NCBI RefSeq assembly: GCF_000949295.1
Contig: NZ_JXYS01000065.1
Coordinates: 1 to 40,592 of the forward strand
Reading direction: 5' to 3'
Length of the DNA: 40,592 bases
Source: Acidithrix ferrooxidans
Lineage (GTDB): Bacteria > Actinomycetota > Acidimicrobiia > Acidimicrobiales > Acidimicrobiaceae
The translations under genes were made by a program, and so were the position numbers. Below the pieces are notes generated by a model that worked only from the letters and a program-made list of their open reading frames with translations, ran no database searches and was not told the DNA's origin. This document shows positions 25,482 through 33,845 of the stretch, piece by piece (the stretch's first letter is position 1; every line of letters begins with the position of its first letter).

Positions 25482-26396
25482 CTATTGCATCAGATCGCGT
25501 TCGAGTTTGTCCAACTGAGCGATTCTCTTTTCTAGACTCGGATGCGTTGAGAAAAGTCCGCTCATGCTATTAGGGCTAATCGCTGGAGCGAAATAAAAGG
25601 AGTTGAAGGCAGAGGCGCGTCTTAGGTCTCGAGTTGGAATTCGGCCCATCTCTCCTGTGATCTTGATCAGTGCTGACTTGAGATTTGAGGGGCGCCCGAT
25701 CAGGATCGCTCCTGATCGATCTGCAGAGAGTTCGCGGTATCTAGAAAGTGCCCGAGTGATTAGAAAGCTAACGGCATAGACGACTACCGAGACAACCAGA
25801 ATCAACATTCCAGCATTTCCCTGGTTATTGTTTCCGTTACCCCTTCTGTTGCCACCTCCGCCTATACCTCCACCGGTCCAGAGTTCGATTCGAGTAAGAA
25901 AACCAGCTACCATGCCCAAAAATGATGCAATGGTCATGACTGCGACGTCGCGGTGGGCTACATGCGAGAGTTCATGAGCAAGCACGGCCTCTAGTTCCTG
26001 CTCGTTTAATCTCCTCATGAGGCCAGTAGTTGCGCACACCACTGAATTTGATGGGTTGCGACCGGTGGCGAATGCATTTGGCATATCATTTCGAGCGACT
26101 GCAACTTTAGGCTTTGGCATATTGGCCAACGCGCATAGGCGATCCACTAACGCGTGCAACTGAGGCTCTTCTTCCCTGGTTACTATCTTTCCTTTCATAG
26201 ATGCTAAAGCAATCTTGTCGGAAAAGAAGTACTGCACGAAGAGAATCCCGAAGGCAACGACTGCTATAAGCGAGAGTGAGAGCTTGAGCATTAAAAGCAC
26301 TGCGATAAAAATTACGTAAACCAACCCGAGAAGGAATACAGTCAATCCCATTCTTGCGGTAAGGCCTCTGTCTTTTGGAAATTTTGATTTTGCCAC
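25482..26396 (-). CDS. htpX: Zinc metalloprotease HtpX (M48B)
   Basis: 304 residues. Two N-terminal TM helices (about 15-37 and 39-58) precede the cytosolic protease domain with the zinc motif HELSHVAHRD (His141, Glu142, His145). The third ligand lies in RYRELSADRSGA. An extra hydrophobic segment (AGMLILVVSVVVYAVSFLI) follows a Gly/Asn-rich stretch (GGGIGGGGNRRGNGNNNQGN), a low-complexity insert longer than usual. HtpX degrades damaged membrane proteins; pairing with pspAB fits envelope stress. Divergent from cmk. Confidence 0.95.
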   Translation of the reverse strand: MAKSKFPKDRGLTARMGLTVFLLGLVYVIFIAVLLMLKLSLSLIAVVAFGILFVQYFFSDKIALASMKGKIVTREEEPQLHALVDRLCALANMPKPKVAVARNDMPNAFATGRNPSNSVVCATTGLMRRLNEQELEAVLAHELSHVAHRDVAVMTIASFLGMVAGFLTRIELWTGGGIGGGGNRRGNGNNNQGNAGMLILVVSVVVYAVSFLITRALSRYRELSADRSGAILIGRPSNLKSALIKITGEMGRIPTRDLRRASAFNSFYFAPAISPNSMSGLFSTHPSLEKRIAQLDKLERDLMQ

Positions 26397-26595
26397 ACCA
26401 ATATTCTTAGCCCGAATTCTTCAGGAATCGATCGAGTTTTCTGAGTTCTTTCTGAATAGTTTGTTTTTGAAGATTGGCATCATCTTGGCTCTATCTGTCC
26501 AAAGGGATTGTGTGGTTTTACCTTAGGTCCGTCAAGGTCGCCTGTTTCCATCAAAAATCAGAGGTATTTTCCTCATGAGCGAATAGTTTCGTATT

Positions 26596-27240
26596 GTGGA
26601 AAATGTTGAGGACTGGCATGAAAGATCGATAGCGATTGATGGAATGGCGGGTACAGGTAAGTCCACTTTAGCTCGATTGATCGCCCAAAAGGTGGGTCTC
26701 GCATTTTTGGATACTGGTGCAACTTATCGCTCAATTGGCCTTTTGGCGATTCAAAATGGGCTGGACTTAGATGATGGGGCCGCCGTCTGTGAACTCGCTA
26801 AATCGGTGGTACTTTCTTACGTCGATGGCAGGATGTTTCTAAATGGGTCCGATGTCTCTGGAGCCATTCGCACCCCTGAAGTAGCCGAGGCCGCAAGCCA
26901 GATAGCAGTACATCCTTGCGTTCGGGAGTTTTTGAGTAGATGGCAGACAGATTACGCTCAAAGTCATGGAGGGGCCGTTCTAGAGGGTCGAGATATTGGG
27001 ACCAAAGTGCTTCCAAAGGCTAAATTCAAGGTGTTTCTAGTGGCTAACCCGGAGGTCCGCCTCGCGAGGCGACGAGAGGTAACCTCTGAACAGCTTTCCA
27101 AGCGCGATTTGCGCGATTCGAAGAGAGTTCATAGTCCCCTAGCTATTGGAGACGATGCAATTGAGATCGATACATCTAATCGAACTATCGATGATCTTTT
27201 GGATGAATTGGTCACACTCTATGGGAACCGTTTCGTTTAG
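26596..27240 (+). CDS. cmk: Cytidylate kinase
   Basis: 214 residues from GTG at 26596; no strong ribosome-binding site is seen. The P-loop is IDGMAGTGKSTLARLI (usually GPAGSGKS; here Met replaces Pro). The CMP-binding region is FLDTGATYRSIGLLAI, and the lid region is EGRDIGTKVLPKAKFKVFLV followed by ANPEVRLARR. It phosphorylates CMP and dCMP. Position between aroA and plsC is the usual actinobacterial order, here interrupted by the pspAB-htpX block. Confidence 0.94.
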   Translation: MENVEDWHERSIAIDGMAGTGKSTLARLIAQKVGLAFLDTGATYRSIGLLAIQNGLDLDDGAAVCELAKSVVLSYVDGRMFLNGSDVSGAIRTPEVAEAASQIAVHPCVREFLSRWQTDYAQSHGGAVLEGRDIGTKVLPKAKFKVFLVANPEVRLARRREVTSEQLSKRDLRDSKRVHSPLAIGDDAIEIDTSNRTIDDLLDELVTLYGNRFV

Positions 27241-27357
27241 ATAACGGCCCCTTGTCGGATTTTGTTTATAAGCTTCGTGCGCATCCATGACGTGCTGGTC
27301 ATGCGCTAGAGTGTTGCTAGGTTTGGGAAATTTGCCCATATCTAGGGAGGTTGTCTT

Positions 27358-28071
27358 TTGGATGATTTGATGAAGGTTGGCGACTTTGAAGTTCGACTTC
27401 ATACGAGTGCAGTTGATAGCGGTCTGTATGCAACAGCGACCTCAATTTTGAATGTCGTCAATCGTCTTTACTTTCGATTAGAGATCAAAGGTGATCTTCC
27501 ACTCCCAGAACCACCCTACATAATAGCGCCAACGCATCGTAGCTATCTCGACACAATTTTGATGGCATCATTGACGCGAAGGCGTCTTCGCTATATGGGC
27601 AAGGAGGAACTGTGGAAGTATCCTTTTCTAGCAAAGGTGATGGGAAGTATGGGAGGGATTCCAGTCAGTCGCGGTACTCCTGATCGCAATGCCGTTGAGG
27701 CTAGTATTCGGATATTACAAGCTGGACAGTCGCTAGTTTTATTTCCCGAAGGAACTAGACGCCACGGGCCAATCGTTACCGACCTGCTCGATGGAGCAGC
27801 CTATATTGCACTTAAGGCCCGAGTTCCAGTTATCCCAATTGGAATTGCAGGCAGTGAGGGTGCAATGTCTAAGGGTGCCAAGTTTCCTCGTCCCGTGAAG
27901 TGCATCATGTCTATTGGGCCAGCAATTTTAGATGGAGTCGAGGGCGACCCTGATCAAAAGCGCATAGCTCGATCTCGTATTCGTGTCTTGACAGACAGAC
28001 TTAGGAATGATCTTCAAGCGCAATATGATATGGCGCTAGAGGCCCTTGGGCAGCAGTCGGGAAAGCTTTAG
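27358..28071 (+). CDS. plsC: 1-acyl-sn-glycerol-3-phosphate acyltransferase
   Basis: 237 residues. The TTG at 27358 has GGGAGG 7 bp upstream; an ATG at 27370 is the alternative. HX4D is APTHRSYLDTILM, block II is GGIPVSRGTPDRNAVEA, block III is LFPEGTRRHGP, and block IV is VPVIPIGIAGSEG. It makes phosphatidate from lysophosphatidate in the membrane. Placement after cmk matches other actinobacteria, so this is likely the housekeeping copy. The copy at 3733-4668 would be the specialised one. Confidence 0.93.
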   Translation: MDDLMKVGDFEVRLHTSAVDSGLYATATSILNVVNRLYFRLEIKGDLPLPEPPYIIAPTHRSYLDTILMASLTRRRLRYMGKEELWKYPFLAKVMGSMGGIPVSRGTPDRNAVEASIRILQAGQSLVLFPEGTRRHGPIVTDLLDGAAYIALKARVPVIPIGIAGSEGAMSKGAKFPRPVKCIMSIGPAILDGVEGDPDQKRIARSRIRVLTDRLRNDLQAQYDMALEALGQQSGKL

Positions 28072-28468
28072 CAATTGAATTTTGACTAAATTTTACTCCC
28101 ATTGCGAGGTAGTTCATTGAGTAATAGCTGAAATTTGTAATTCAAAGTGACCCATCAATTGGTTTTTCTTTTGGGCTACCCGATAATCTGACGCGCCTAG
28201 AGCGGTTGTGGTTGTTTTACGGTTGTGGTTGTTTTAGTAATCCAAACGGTAAATGAGGCGAGAGCTTTGATCAAACGATGAGGAACTATCTCGTGGCTTC
28301 CAAAGGATGCTGTTCTTTGATAGGACTGTATTTGGGGGACTATTTTAGTCTGGAGTAGCTAGCAAGGATTAGGGAGTCTGGACATATTCGAAGCTCTAAA
28401 TGCTACTATGGCTGGCATCTTTTGGTGTGTTCATCGCCTTTATCTTTAGGTAATCGACAAGGCGATCG
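28072..28468. other. Intergenic region, no gene seen
   Basis: About 400 bp between convergent genes; no recognisable frame. It contains the 17-bp duplication at 28203-28236. Confidence 0.5.
28203..28236. repeat. 17-bp exact tandem duplication
   Basis: The unit cggttgtggttgtttta occurs at 28203-28219 and 28220-28236. Confidence 0.85.
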
Positions 28469-28900
28469 TTATTGGCTACGATTGCCTATAAGTGCAATTG
28501 TTCGCCAATAGGTGCCATCTTCTCTAAATCTTTTACCAGAGATAGCAATACCTGCGCCGACTAGGACGATTACGTGAAAGATATCTAGGATACCGCCCGG
28601 AATGGAGATGTCGCGTAGGACGACTAATCCAAGTAGGACCAAGGTGTAGATCACGTAGCTCGAAATCATGATAAAGGTTGATGCGAGTAGGATGAAGTTA
28701 TAAAGATCTAGATCGAGCTCACCTCTTACCCCGGATAACAATAGCAGGGCAGCTCCTGCGGTGACGCTTGAGAGTAATATAAAGATTTCATAGGCTGAGT
28801 TCGAATGACTCATGTAGTTCGTCTGTGAAAAGATAACCCACCAAGCAAAGACGATTCGGGCTATCGTTTGATTGCGTTCGCCCTTGAGCATCGAAATCAC
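28469..28900 (-). CDS. Small four-helix membrane protein, unknown function
   Basis: 143 residues. Four hydrophobic segments are separated by short loops: IARIVFAWWVIFSQTNYM, IFILLSSVTAGAALLLLSGV, FIMISSYVIYTLVLLGLVVL and ILDIFHVIVLVGAGIAISG. No motif is recognised. It follows the broken HD-domain gene on the same strand at a distance of about 170 bp. Reading-frame quality and the helix pattern make it likely real. Confidence 0.6.
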   Translation of the reverse strand: MISMLKGERNQTIARIVFAWWVIFSQTNYMSHSNSAYEIFILLSSVTAGAALLLLSGVRGELDLDLYNFILLASTFIMISSYVIYTLVLLGLVVLRDISIPGGILDIFHVIVLVGAGIAISGKRFREDGTYWRTIALIGNRSQ

Positions 28901-29073
28901 TACTTCCTCCTTGAACCGTTGGTTGAGAGCGTGCTGATTTGAAAATATCCAACAAAGCCACTAGGTCGCCTAGAGACAACCGTGGTTTTAATCTTTATTA
29001 TTTTAGAATCCTATAGCCTTTGGTACCATTAGTTGATTCAAGGAAGAAGTTTAAGGATCACGTTTTCTTCGTA

Positions 29074-29673
29074 TTAACCAAATGACCTTTTTGGCTTTGC
29101 GAAGGTTTGCCTAATTAGCGGCTCAAAGTGGCTTAGAGGTTGAGTGGGGTAGGTAGGATCAAATGAATTTTGATCCCATTTATCCGCGAAAGTTTCACCA
29201 GTTGAAAACCATGCTTCGTCGCGGTAGCCTTCACGAGCATCTGGATTGCCTCCGAAATATTCGAAATAGTGTCAGCCTTGGAACTCTTGGTGGGTTCTAA
29301 TTACGTTGTATACGTCCTCGTCTACGTAAGGACGAAGGATTTCAGCCGCAATTTGAGCATGGTTAGCCACAGAAATTGCTTTACCAATATCATGACAGAG
29401 CGCAGCGACAATCATTTGAGGTTCTGCTTTATCCTCTTCAGCGCGCGTTGCAGTTTGCAGGGAGTGGGTAAGTTGGTCGACAGAAAATCCATCGACGATA
29501 TCTTTTAGCGAATTTAACATCGTCAATATCGATTGAGCGACCCTTGGTTGATTTTTGGAGGTTTCGTGGCCTATCGCCATCCATTGGTCTTTGTTGGATG
29601 AATCCATGGCGCTGAAAGTATTATTGAGTGAACTGGTCGTAGTCTTTTCATGCATATGTAAATTATGCATCAA
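29074..29673 (-). pseudogene. HD-domain phosphohydrolase-like gene with an in-frame TGA
   Basis: The minus frame from the ATG at 29673 to the TAA at 29074 (200 codons) is interrupted only by a TGA at 29274-29272. Before it lie metal-binding HD-domain motifs: DQLTHSLQTATRA, ALCHDIGKAISVANHAQIAA and VIRTHQEFQG. After it the same frame reads HYFEYFGGNPDAREGYRDEA, then ADKWDQNSFDPTYPTQPLSH and FEPLIRQTF. This is the conserved C-terminal signature of this HD family (as I recall, WDQxSFDPxYP and HFEP). The coding sequence is therefore full length with a single nonsense codon, probably a C-to-T change of CGA. Readthrough, a recent null allele or a sequencing error remain possible. Confidence 0.7.
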
Positions 29674-29817
29674 CTGTCTAATCCGATGTGGCTCATTGGC
29701 TACTTATTGACCACGGAAATCATTTATTTGTTCGGCTCGATGAGACTCGATCTTCGAAATGATGAGACTTTATCTTAGAAATTGAATTGCTCCGATCATG
29801 AGTTACTGGTATCGGTT

Positions 29818-29858
29818 CACTGTTTCGCCTTTTTAAGGCGGTAAAAGGCGAAACAGTG
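29818..29858 (-). terminator. 16-bp perfect hairpin downstream of ispH
   Basis: The arm cactgtttcgcctttt (29818-29833) is perfectly complementary to aaaaggcgaaacagtg (29843-29858) around a 9-base loop. It lies 38 bp past the ispH stop on the minus strand and before the HD-domain gene. No long U-tract follows on that strand, so it may be a terminator, an mRNA-end stabiliser or an extragenic palindrome. Confidence 0.55.
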
Positions 29859-29895
29859 TAGCTTCCGTTAGTTGGGGTGAATTTGGTGATAGCGA

Positions 29896-30921
29896 TTAAT
29901 TTATTACAGACGACGCGGAGATTGATGAATCGTTATCTAAGGGGAAGTAAGCGGGCTTGGGAGCCCCGAAGACAAAGGCGCTAACCAATGTGAGACTTCG
30001 TAGAAATTCTCTTAGTTCTCGTGGAGGCGGGAAATATTCATCTTCGTCCACCACGGCAACTTCTTCGACTCCTTGAATTGGGGCTAGTCGTTCGATTACC
30101 TTTTGGATAAGGTCCTCTGGGGCTGAAGCGCCTGCTGTAATCGCAACGACACCATGAATATCATCTGGAAGCTCGCTTGCAGAATTGACCCGTAACACCC
30201 TAGCGTCGGTAACCTTTTTGGCAACCTTTTCAAGTGCGATGGTGTTCGAGGAATTCTGCGAACCGATAATAATTGTTGTTTGTGCTAGCGGCGCAAGATG
30301 TCTAATGGCACTTTGGCGATTTGTGGTTGCAAAACAGAGATCACTTTTGCCAGGCATCCAAAGACTCGGGTAAAGCTCGCTGGCGCGATCAGCCATCTCT
30401 CTCCATTCGTCCAGAGCTAGCGTTGTTTGGGCGATGAGCGCGACTGACTCCGATTCGATCGTCAAATCCTCGAGTTCCGCGATGGTTTCAATGAGTTTCA
30501 CATTTTCAGGCGCTACCGCCTTGGTCCCAAGTGCCTCATCGTGGCCGTGATGGCCGATATAGATTATCTCAAACCCCTTGTTTGCTCGCGTTTTTACTTC
30601 GTGATGTACCTTTGTTACAAGTGGGCAGACTGCGTTTATCGAGATGCTGGCGATCGAACGTGAAGACTCAACGATTGAAGGCGCACTTCCATGTGCGCTT
30701 AACATTATTGGTGCGCCATTTGGAACATCGCTAGGGTCATCTACGAAGATAACTCCTTGTTCTAAGAAACGATCTACAACAATTTTGTTGTGTACTATCT
30801 CGTGGTAGCAGTAGACTGGAGGGTCGAAGACGCGCACCATCCAAGAGAGGGCTTTGATTGCCATCTCGACTCCTGCGCAAAAACCTCTAGGCTTTGCTAG
30901 TAAAACTTTTTCAACGGCCAT
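29896..30921 (-). CDS. ispH: 4-hydroxy-3-methylbut-2-enyl diphosphate reductase
   Basis: 341 residues. The three Fe-S cluster cysteines are present: Cys15 (PRGFCAGVEMA), Cys99 (NAVCPLVTKVH) and Cys196 (SDLCFATTNRQ). The substrate-binding His motifs EIVHN, SAHGS and GHHGHDEA are intact. It makes IPP and DMAPP at the end of the MEP isoprenoid pathway. About 30-40 residues longer than the E. coli enzyme, with a variable Ser-rich C-terminus. Divergent from the DUF512 gene, 37 bp apart. Confidence 0.96.
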   Translation of the reverse strand: MAVEKVLLAKPRGFCAGVEMAIKALSWMVRVFDPPVYCYHEIVHNKIVVDRFLEQGVIFVDDPSDVPNGAPIMLSAHGSAPSIVESSRSIASISINAVCPLVTKVHHEVKTRANKGFEIIYIGHHGHDEALGTKAVAPENVKLIETIAELEDLTIESESVALIAQTTLALDEWREMADRASELYPSLWMPGKSDLCFATTNRQSAIRHLAPLAQTTIIIGSQNSSNTIALEKVAKKVTDARVLRVNSASELPDDIHGVVAITAGASAPEDLIQKVIERLAPIQGVEEVAVVDEDEYFPPPRELREFLRSLTLVSAFVFGAPKPAYFPLDNDSSISASSVIN

Positions 30922-30958
30922 ACGCTAAATTCTAGCCCAAGGCAATAGGTGTCTCGAA

Positions 30959-32371
30959 TTGTCGAATCCAATAGTGCTCTCAGTAGCGAAGAATTCCCCG
31001 GCGGCATTGGCAGGTGTTATACCTGGCGATGAGCTTGTGTCGATTAATGGTCAGGTTCCAACCGACGTCATAGCCTATCAGATGCTAGTAGAAGAGCCAG
31101 ATGTAGCTCTTTTGATCGATCGAGGTGGTATTGAGTTCGATTTTGAGATAGAAAAGCTTGCCGGAGATCCATTGGGAATTGAGGTATCCTCCGCGATATT
31201 TGATCAGGTTCGGACCTGTGACAACCATTGCGAGTTCTGCTTTATCTATCAGTTGCCAAAGGGAATGCGAAAGACGCTCTATATGAAGGACGATGACTAT
31301 CGACTTTCGTTCCTTTATGGAAACTTTACAACGCTAACCCGTTTTACAGAAGCTGATTTAGAACGGGTAATTACTGAGAAGCTTTCACCGCTCTTTGTCT
31401 CGATCCATTCAACGCATCCAAAGCTACGGACTGAGCTTTTGCGAAACCGCCGTGGTGCCACCTCTTTGCGTTGGCTAGAGGCACTTTTAGAGGCGGGTAT
31501 AGAGGTTCACGGTCAGCTTGTGATCTGCCCAGGTGTGAATGATGGTGCTTTTTTGCACGAGACTCTTATATCGATTTTGGATCGTTTCCCGAAATTGGTG
31601 AATGTAGCTGTTGTGCCCTTAGGCGTGTCACGCTTTTCTAACGAGGGGCGGATGCGCCCACATACCCAGCAAGAGGCGCTCTCGGTGGTTGAAGCTATCG
31701 ATTCGATGCAGAAAGTTTTTTTGGAACTACTTGGACGAAGGATGGTTTACGCCTCTGATGAATATTACATTCTCGCCCAGGTGCCACTTCCTAAGTATGA
31801 AGATTATGACGATTTTTCACAACACGAGAATGGAATTGGTATCGCTAGAGCATTTGAGGCAGCCTTCAACGGAAATAGTGACGCAGCATTTTCTGTGAAG
31901 TCGGGCTTTTTCTCTTGGGTAGAAGGTGCCCCAAAGAGTGGCTATCGTGCACAGAGGATCACCGATCAGATCGGAGTCTCGGTGGGAGTTCCGCGCAAAA
32001 GGAGTGACCGTCGAATCGCGATTTTGACTTCGACTTATGGTATGGCAACCCTCCCAGAGGTAGTCTCGCCTAGATTTCCTAATGTTGAATTCTTAGAGGT
32101 ACGCAACGACTTTTTCGGAGGCAATATCGGTGTTGCGGGTTTGATGGTCGGAGAAGACATCAAACGAACCATTTCAAAAGCGTCAAAGCATGATTTGTAT
32201 CTCCTTCCAGATGTGGCTCTCTCTGAGGATATCTTTTTAGATGGCACCTCCGTGGATGAGATAGACGCACCTATTCGCGTTGTGGCGACCGATGGCATTG
32301 CTCTTCGGGGTGTATTGGAGGAGATCTATGGGCACAAAGGTGTACCAAAGGGTGAGTTTTTAGCTCGATAG
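30959..32371 (+). CDS. PDZ-like / radical SAM / DUF512 protein
   Basis: 470 residues from TTG at 30959. A PDZ-like N-terminus (SPAALAGVIPGDELVSINGQ) is followed by the radical-SAM cluster motif CDNHCEFCF (CX3CX2C), then LPKGMRKTLYMKDDDYRLSF. The C-terminal DUF512 domain includes VPLGVSRF, RMVYASDEYYILAQVPLP, and near the end GLMVGEDIKRTISKASKH. The family is widespread next to der, as here, and its reaction is not known to me. Neighbour conservation suggests a link to ribosome assembly or isoprenoid-region genes, which is inference. Confidence 0.92.
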   Translation: MSNPIVLSVAKNSPAALAGVIPGDELVSINGQVPTDVIAYQMLVEEPDVALLIDRGGIEFDFEIEKLAGDPLGIEVSSAIFDQVRTCDNHCEFCFIYQLPKGMRKTLYMKDDDYRLSFLYGNFTTLTRFTEADLERVITEKLSPLFVSIHSTHPKLRTELLRNRRGATSLRWLEALLEAGIEVHGQLVICPGVNDGAFLHETLISILDRFPKLVNVAVVPLGVSRFSNEGRMRPHTQQEALSVVEAIDSMQKVFLELLGRRMVYASDEYYILAQVPLPKYEDYDDFSQHENGIGIARAFEAAFNGNSDAAFSVKSGFFSWVEGAPKSGYRAQRITDQIGVSVGVPRKRSDRRIAILTSTYGMATLPEVVSPRFPNVEFLEVRNDFFGGNIGVAGLMVGEDIKRTISKASKHDLYLLPDVALSEDIFLDGTSVDEIDAPIRVVATDGIALRGVLEEIYGHKGVPKGEFLAR

Positions 32372-32386
32372 TTATCGAGCTTTATT
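32362..32386 (+). terminator. Candidate intrinsic terminator after the DUF512 gene
   Basis: The arms agctcgat (32362-32369) and atcgagct (32374-32381) form an 8-bp stem with a 4-base loop, followed by ttatt. It overlaps the stop codon. A second short inverted repeat (ttggaa ... ttccaa) follows. The T-tract is short, so termination may be partial and der could be reached by readthrough. Confidence 0.55.
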
Positions 32387-32432
32387 AATTGGAAGTTATA
32401 AATTCCAAGGCGAGAAGTTTCAAGGAGCGTTA

Positions 32433-33752
32433 ATGTTTAAAGTGGCAGTCGTGGGACGGCCAAACGTCGGTAAATCGACGCTTGTAAATCGTATAGTGGG
32501 TAGACAGGATGCCATCGTTGAGGAACGATCAGGCGTTACAAGAGATCGCAAATCTTATGTTGCGGCTTGGCGGGGCCATAGTTTCGAGTTGATCGATACA
32601 GGCGGATGGCTTGAAGCCGGCGACGCCCTAGAGGTAAAGATCTCAGAGCAGGCGCGCTCGGCTATGGCCGATTGCGACATAGCGCTCTTTGTGGTGGACG
32701 CTGCAGTGGGCATAACTAGCGAGGATGCTGATGTCGCGGAACTGCTTCGTCGTATCTCTAAGCCAGTCATAGTCGTAGCTAACAAGGCAGAGTCTGAGTC
32801 TCGTCGCTTTAATTCTTGGGAATTTGCAGCGCTTGGCTTTGACGATCTAATTCCAGTATCTGCGTTGCATGGTGTAATGACGGGAGACCTTCTTGACGTG
32901 CTCATAGATCGACTTACTGAGAATGCGCCTGAGGGCTCTATCGATCTTGATGATGGCGAGAATAGCGAAACCGATGTCGATGACGGAATCTTCTCGGTGG
33001 CAATTGTGGGACGGCCAAATGTGGGTAAATCGACTTTGTTCAATCGGATGGTTGGTGATGATCGAGCCGTAGTCCACGATATGCCAGGTACTACCACCGA
33101 CACAGTGGATACGGTCATCGAAACCGACATTGGAGTACTTCGGTTCTTAGATACTGCAGGAATGCGTAGGCGAGCAAAAGAGGCAAGTGGAACCGAGTAT
33201 TACTCTATGGTGCGTGCGCTAAAGGCTATAGACTCAGCCGACGTAGCGATTTTGGTGGTTGACGGCCAAGAAGGTGTTACCCATCAAGATCAAAGACTCG
33301 CTGAGCGTGTAGATGCTGCAGGTAGTCCCGTGGTGGTCGTTTTGAATAAGTGGGAAGACCTCTCCTCTGAAGACAAGCTGATCCGTGGCGAGGAGGCCGA
33401 AGAGAAGCTGGCATTCCTCACCTATGCTCCTTTTATTAGGATTAGTGCCAAAACTGGTTTGGGAGTCCATCGAATTCTTCCTGCAGTCCAAAATGCGATC
33501 GTTGCCTATCGTCGACGAATTCCAACTCGTGAATTGAATGTGGCTATCTCTGAGTTTCAGACTGTACATCCGCCTAAGGGAACAAAGATCCTCTATGCTG
33601 TCCAGGGTGCGACTGACCCACCTACCTTTACTCTCTTTTCGTCGAGACCGATAGATGCTGGTTATATGCGCTATCTCGAGCGTAAGTTGCGAGAGAGATT
33701 TGGCCTCGGCCCAACTCCTATAAAGATGAGGGTTCGTCGTCGTTCCGACTGA
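32433..33752 (+). CDS. der: Ribosome assembly GTPase Der (EngA)
   Basis: 439 residues, ATG with AAGGAGCG upstream. It has two tandem GTPase domains: P-loops GRPNVGKSTLVNR (about 8-20) and GRPNVGKSTLFNR (about 192-204), G3 motifs DTGGW and DTAGM, and G4 motifs NKAE and NKWED. A KH-like C-terminal domain ends in the typical basic PTPIKMRVRRRSD. It binds the 50S subunit during assembly. An acidic linker (DLDDGENSETDVDD) joins the G domains. Confidence 0.97.
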   Translation: MFKVAVVGRPNVGKSTLVNRIVGRQDAIVEERSGVTRDRKSYVAAWRGHSFELIDTGGWLEAGDALEVKISEQARSAMADCDIALFVVDAAVGITSEDADVAELLRRISKPVIVVANKAESESRRFNSWEFAALGFDDLIPVSALHGVMTGDLLDVLIDRLTENAPEGSIDLDDGENSETDVDDGIFSVAIVGRPNVGKSTLFNRMVGDDRAVVHDMPGTTTDTVDTVIETDIGVLRFLDTAGMRRRAKEASGTEYYSMVRALKAIDSADVAILVVDGQEGVTHQDQRLAERVDAAGSPVVVVLNKWEDLSSEDKLIRGEEAEEKLAFLTYAPFIRISAKTGLGVHRILPAVQNAIVAYRRRIPTRELNVAISEFQTVHPPKGTKILYAVQGATDPPTFTLFSSRPIDAGYMRYLERKLRERFGLGPTPIKMRVRRRSD

Positions 33753-33845
33753 TTAACTTGATCTATTAATGTTTTCAATTGCTTTGTAACTTTGTTGGCT
33801 GCTACATTGATAACTTCATATGGAGCTTTCACCTAAGGGGAAGAT

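Noticed and set aside
29272-29274. Selenocysteine or genome-wide TGA recoding to explain the interrupted HD-domain gene
   Set aside because: TGA ends other intact genes in the window (for example mtnN and der), and no convincing SECIS-like hairpin directly after the TGA was seen by eye.
32555-33130. 191-codon minus-strand ORF opposite der
   Set aside because: Ser/Thr-rich translation typical of an antisense shadow over a GTPase gene.
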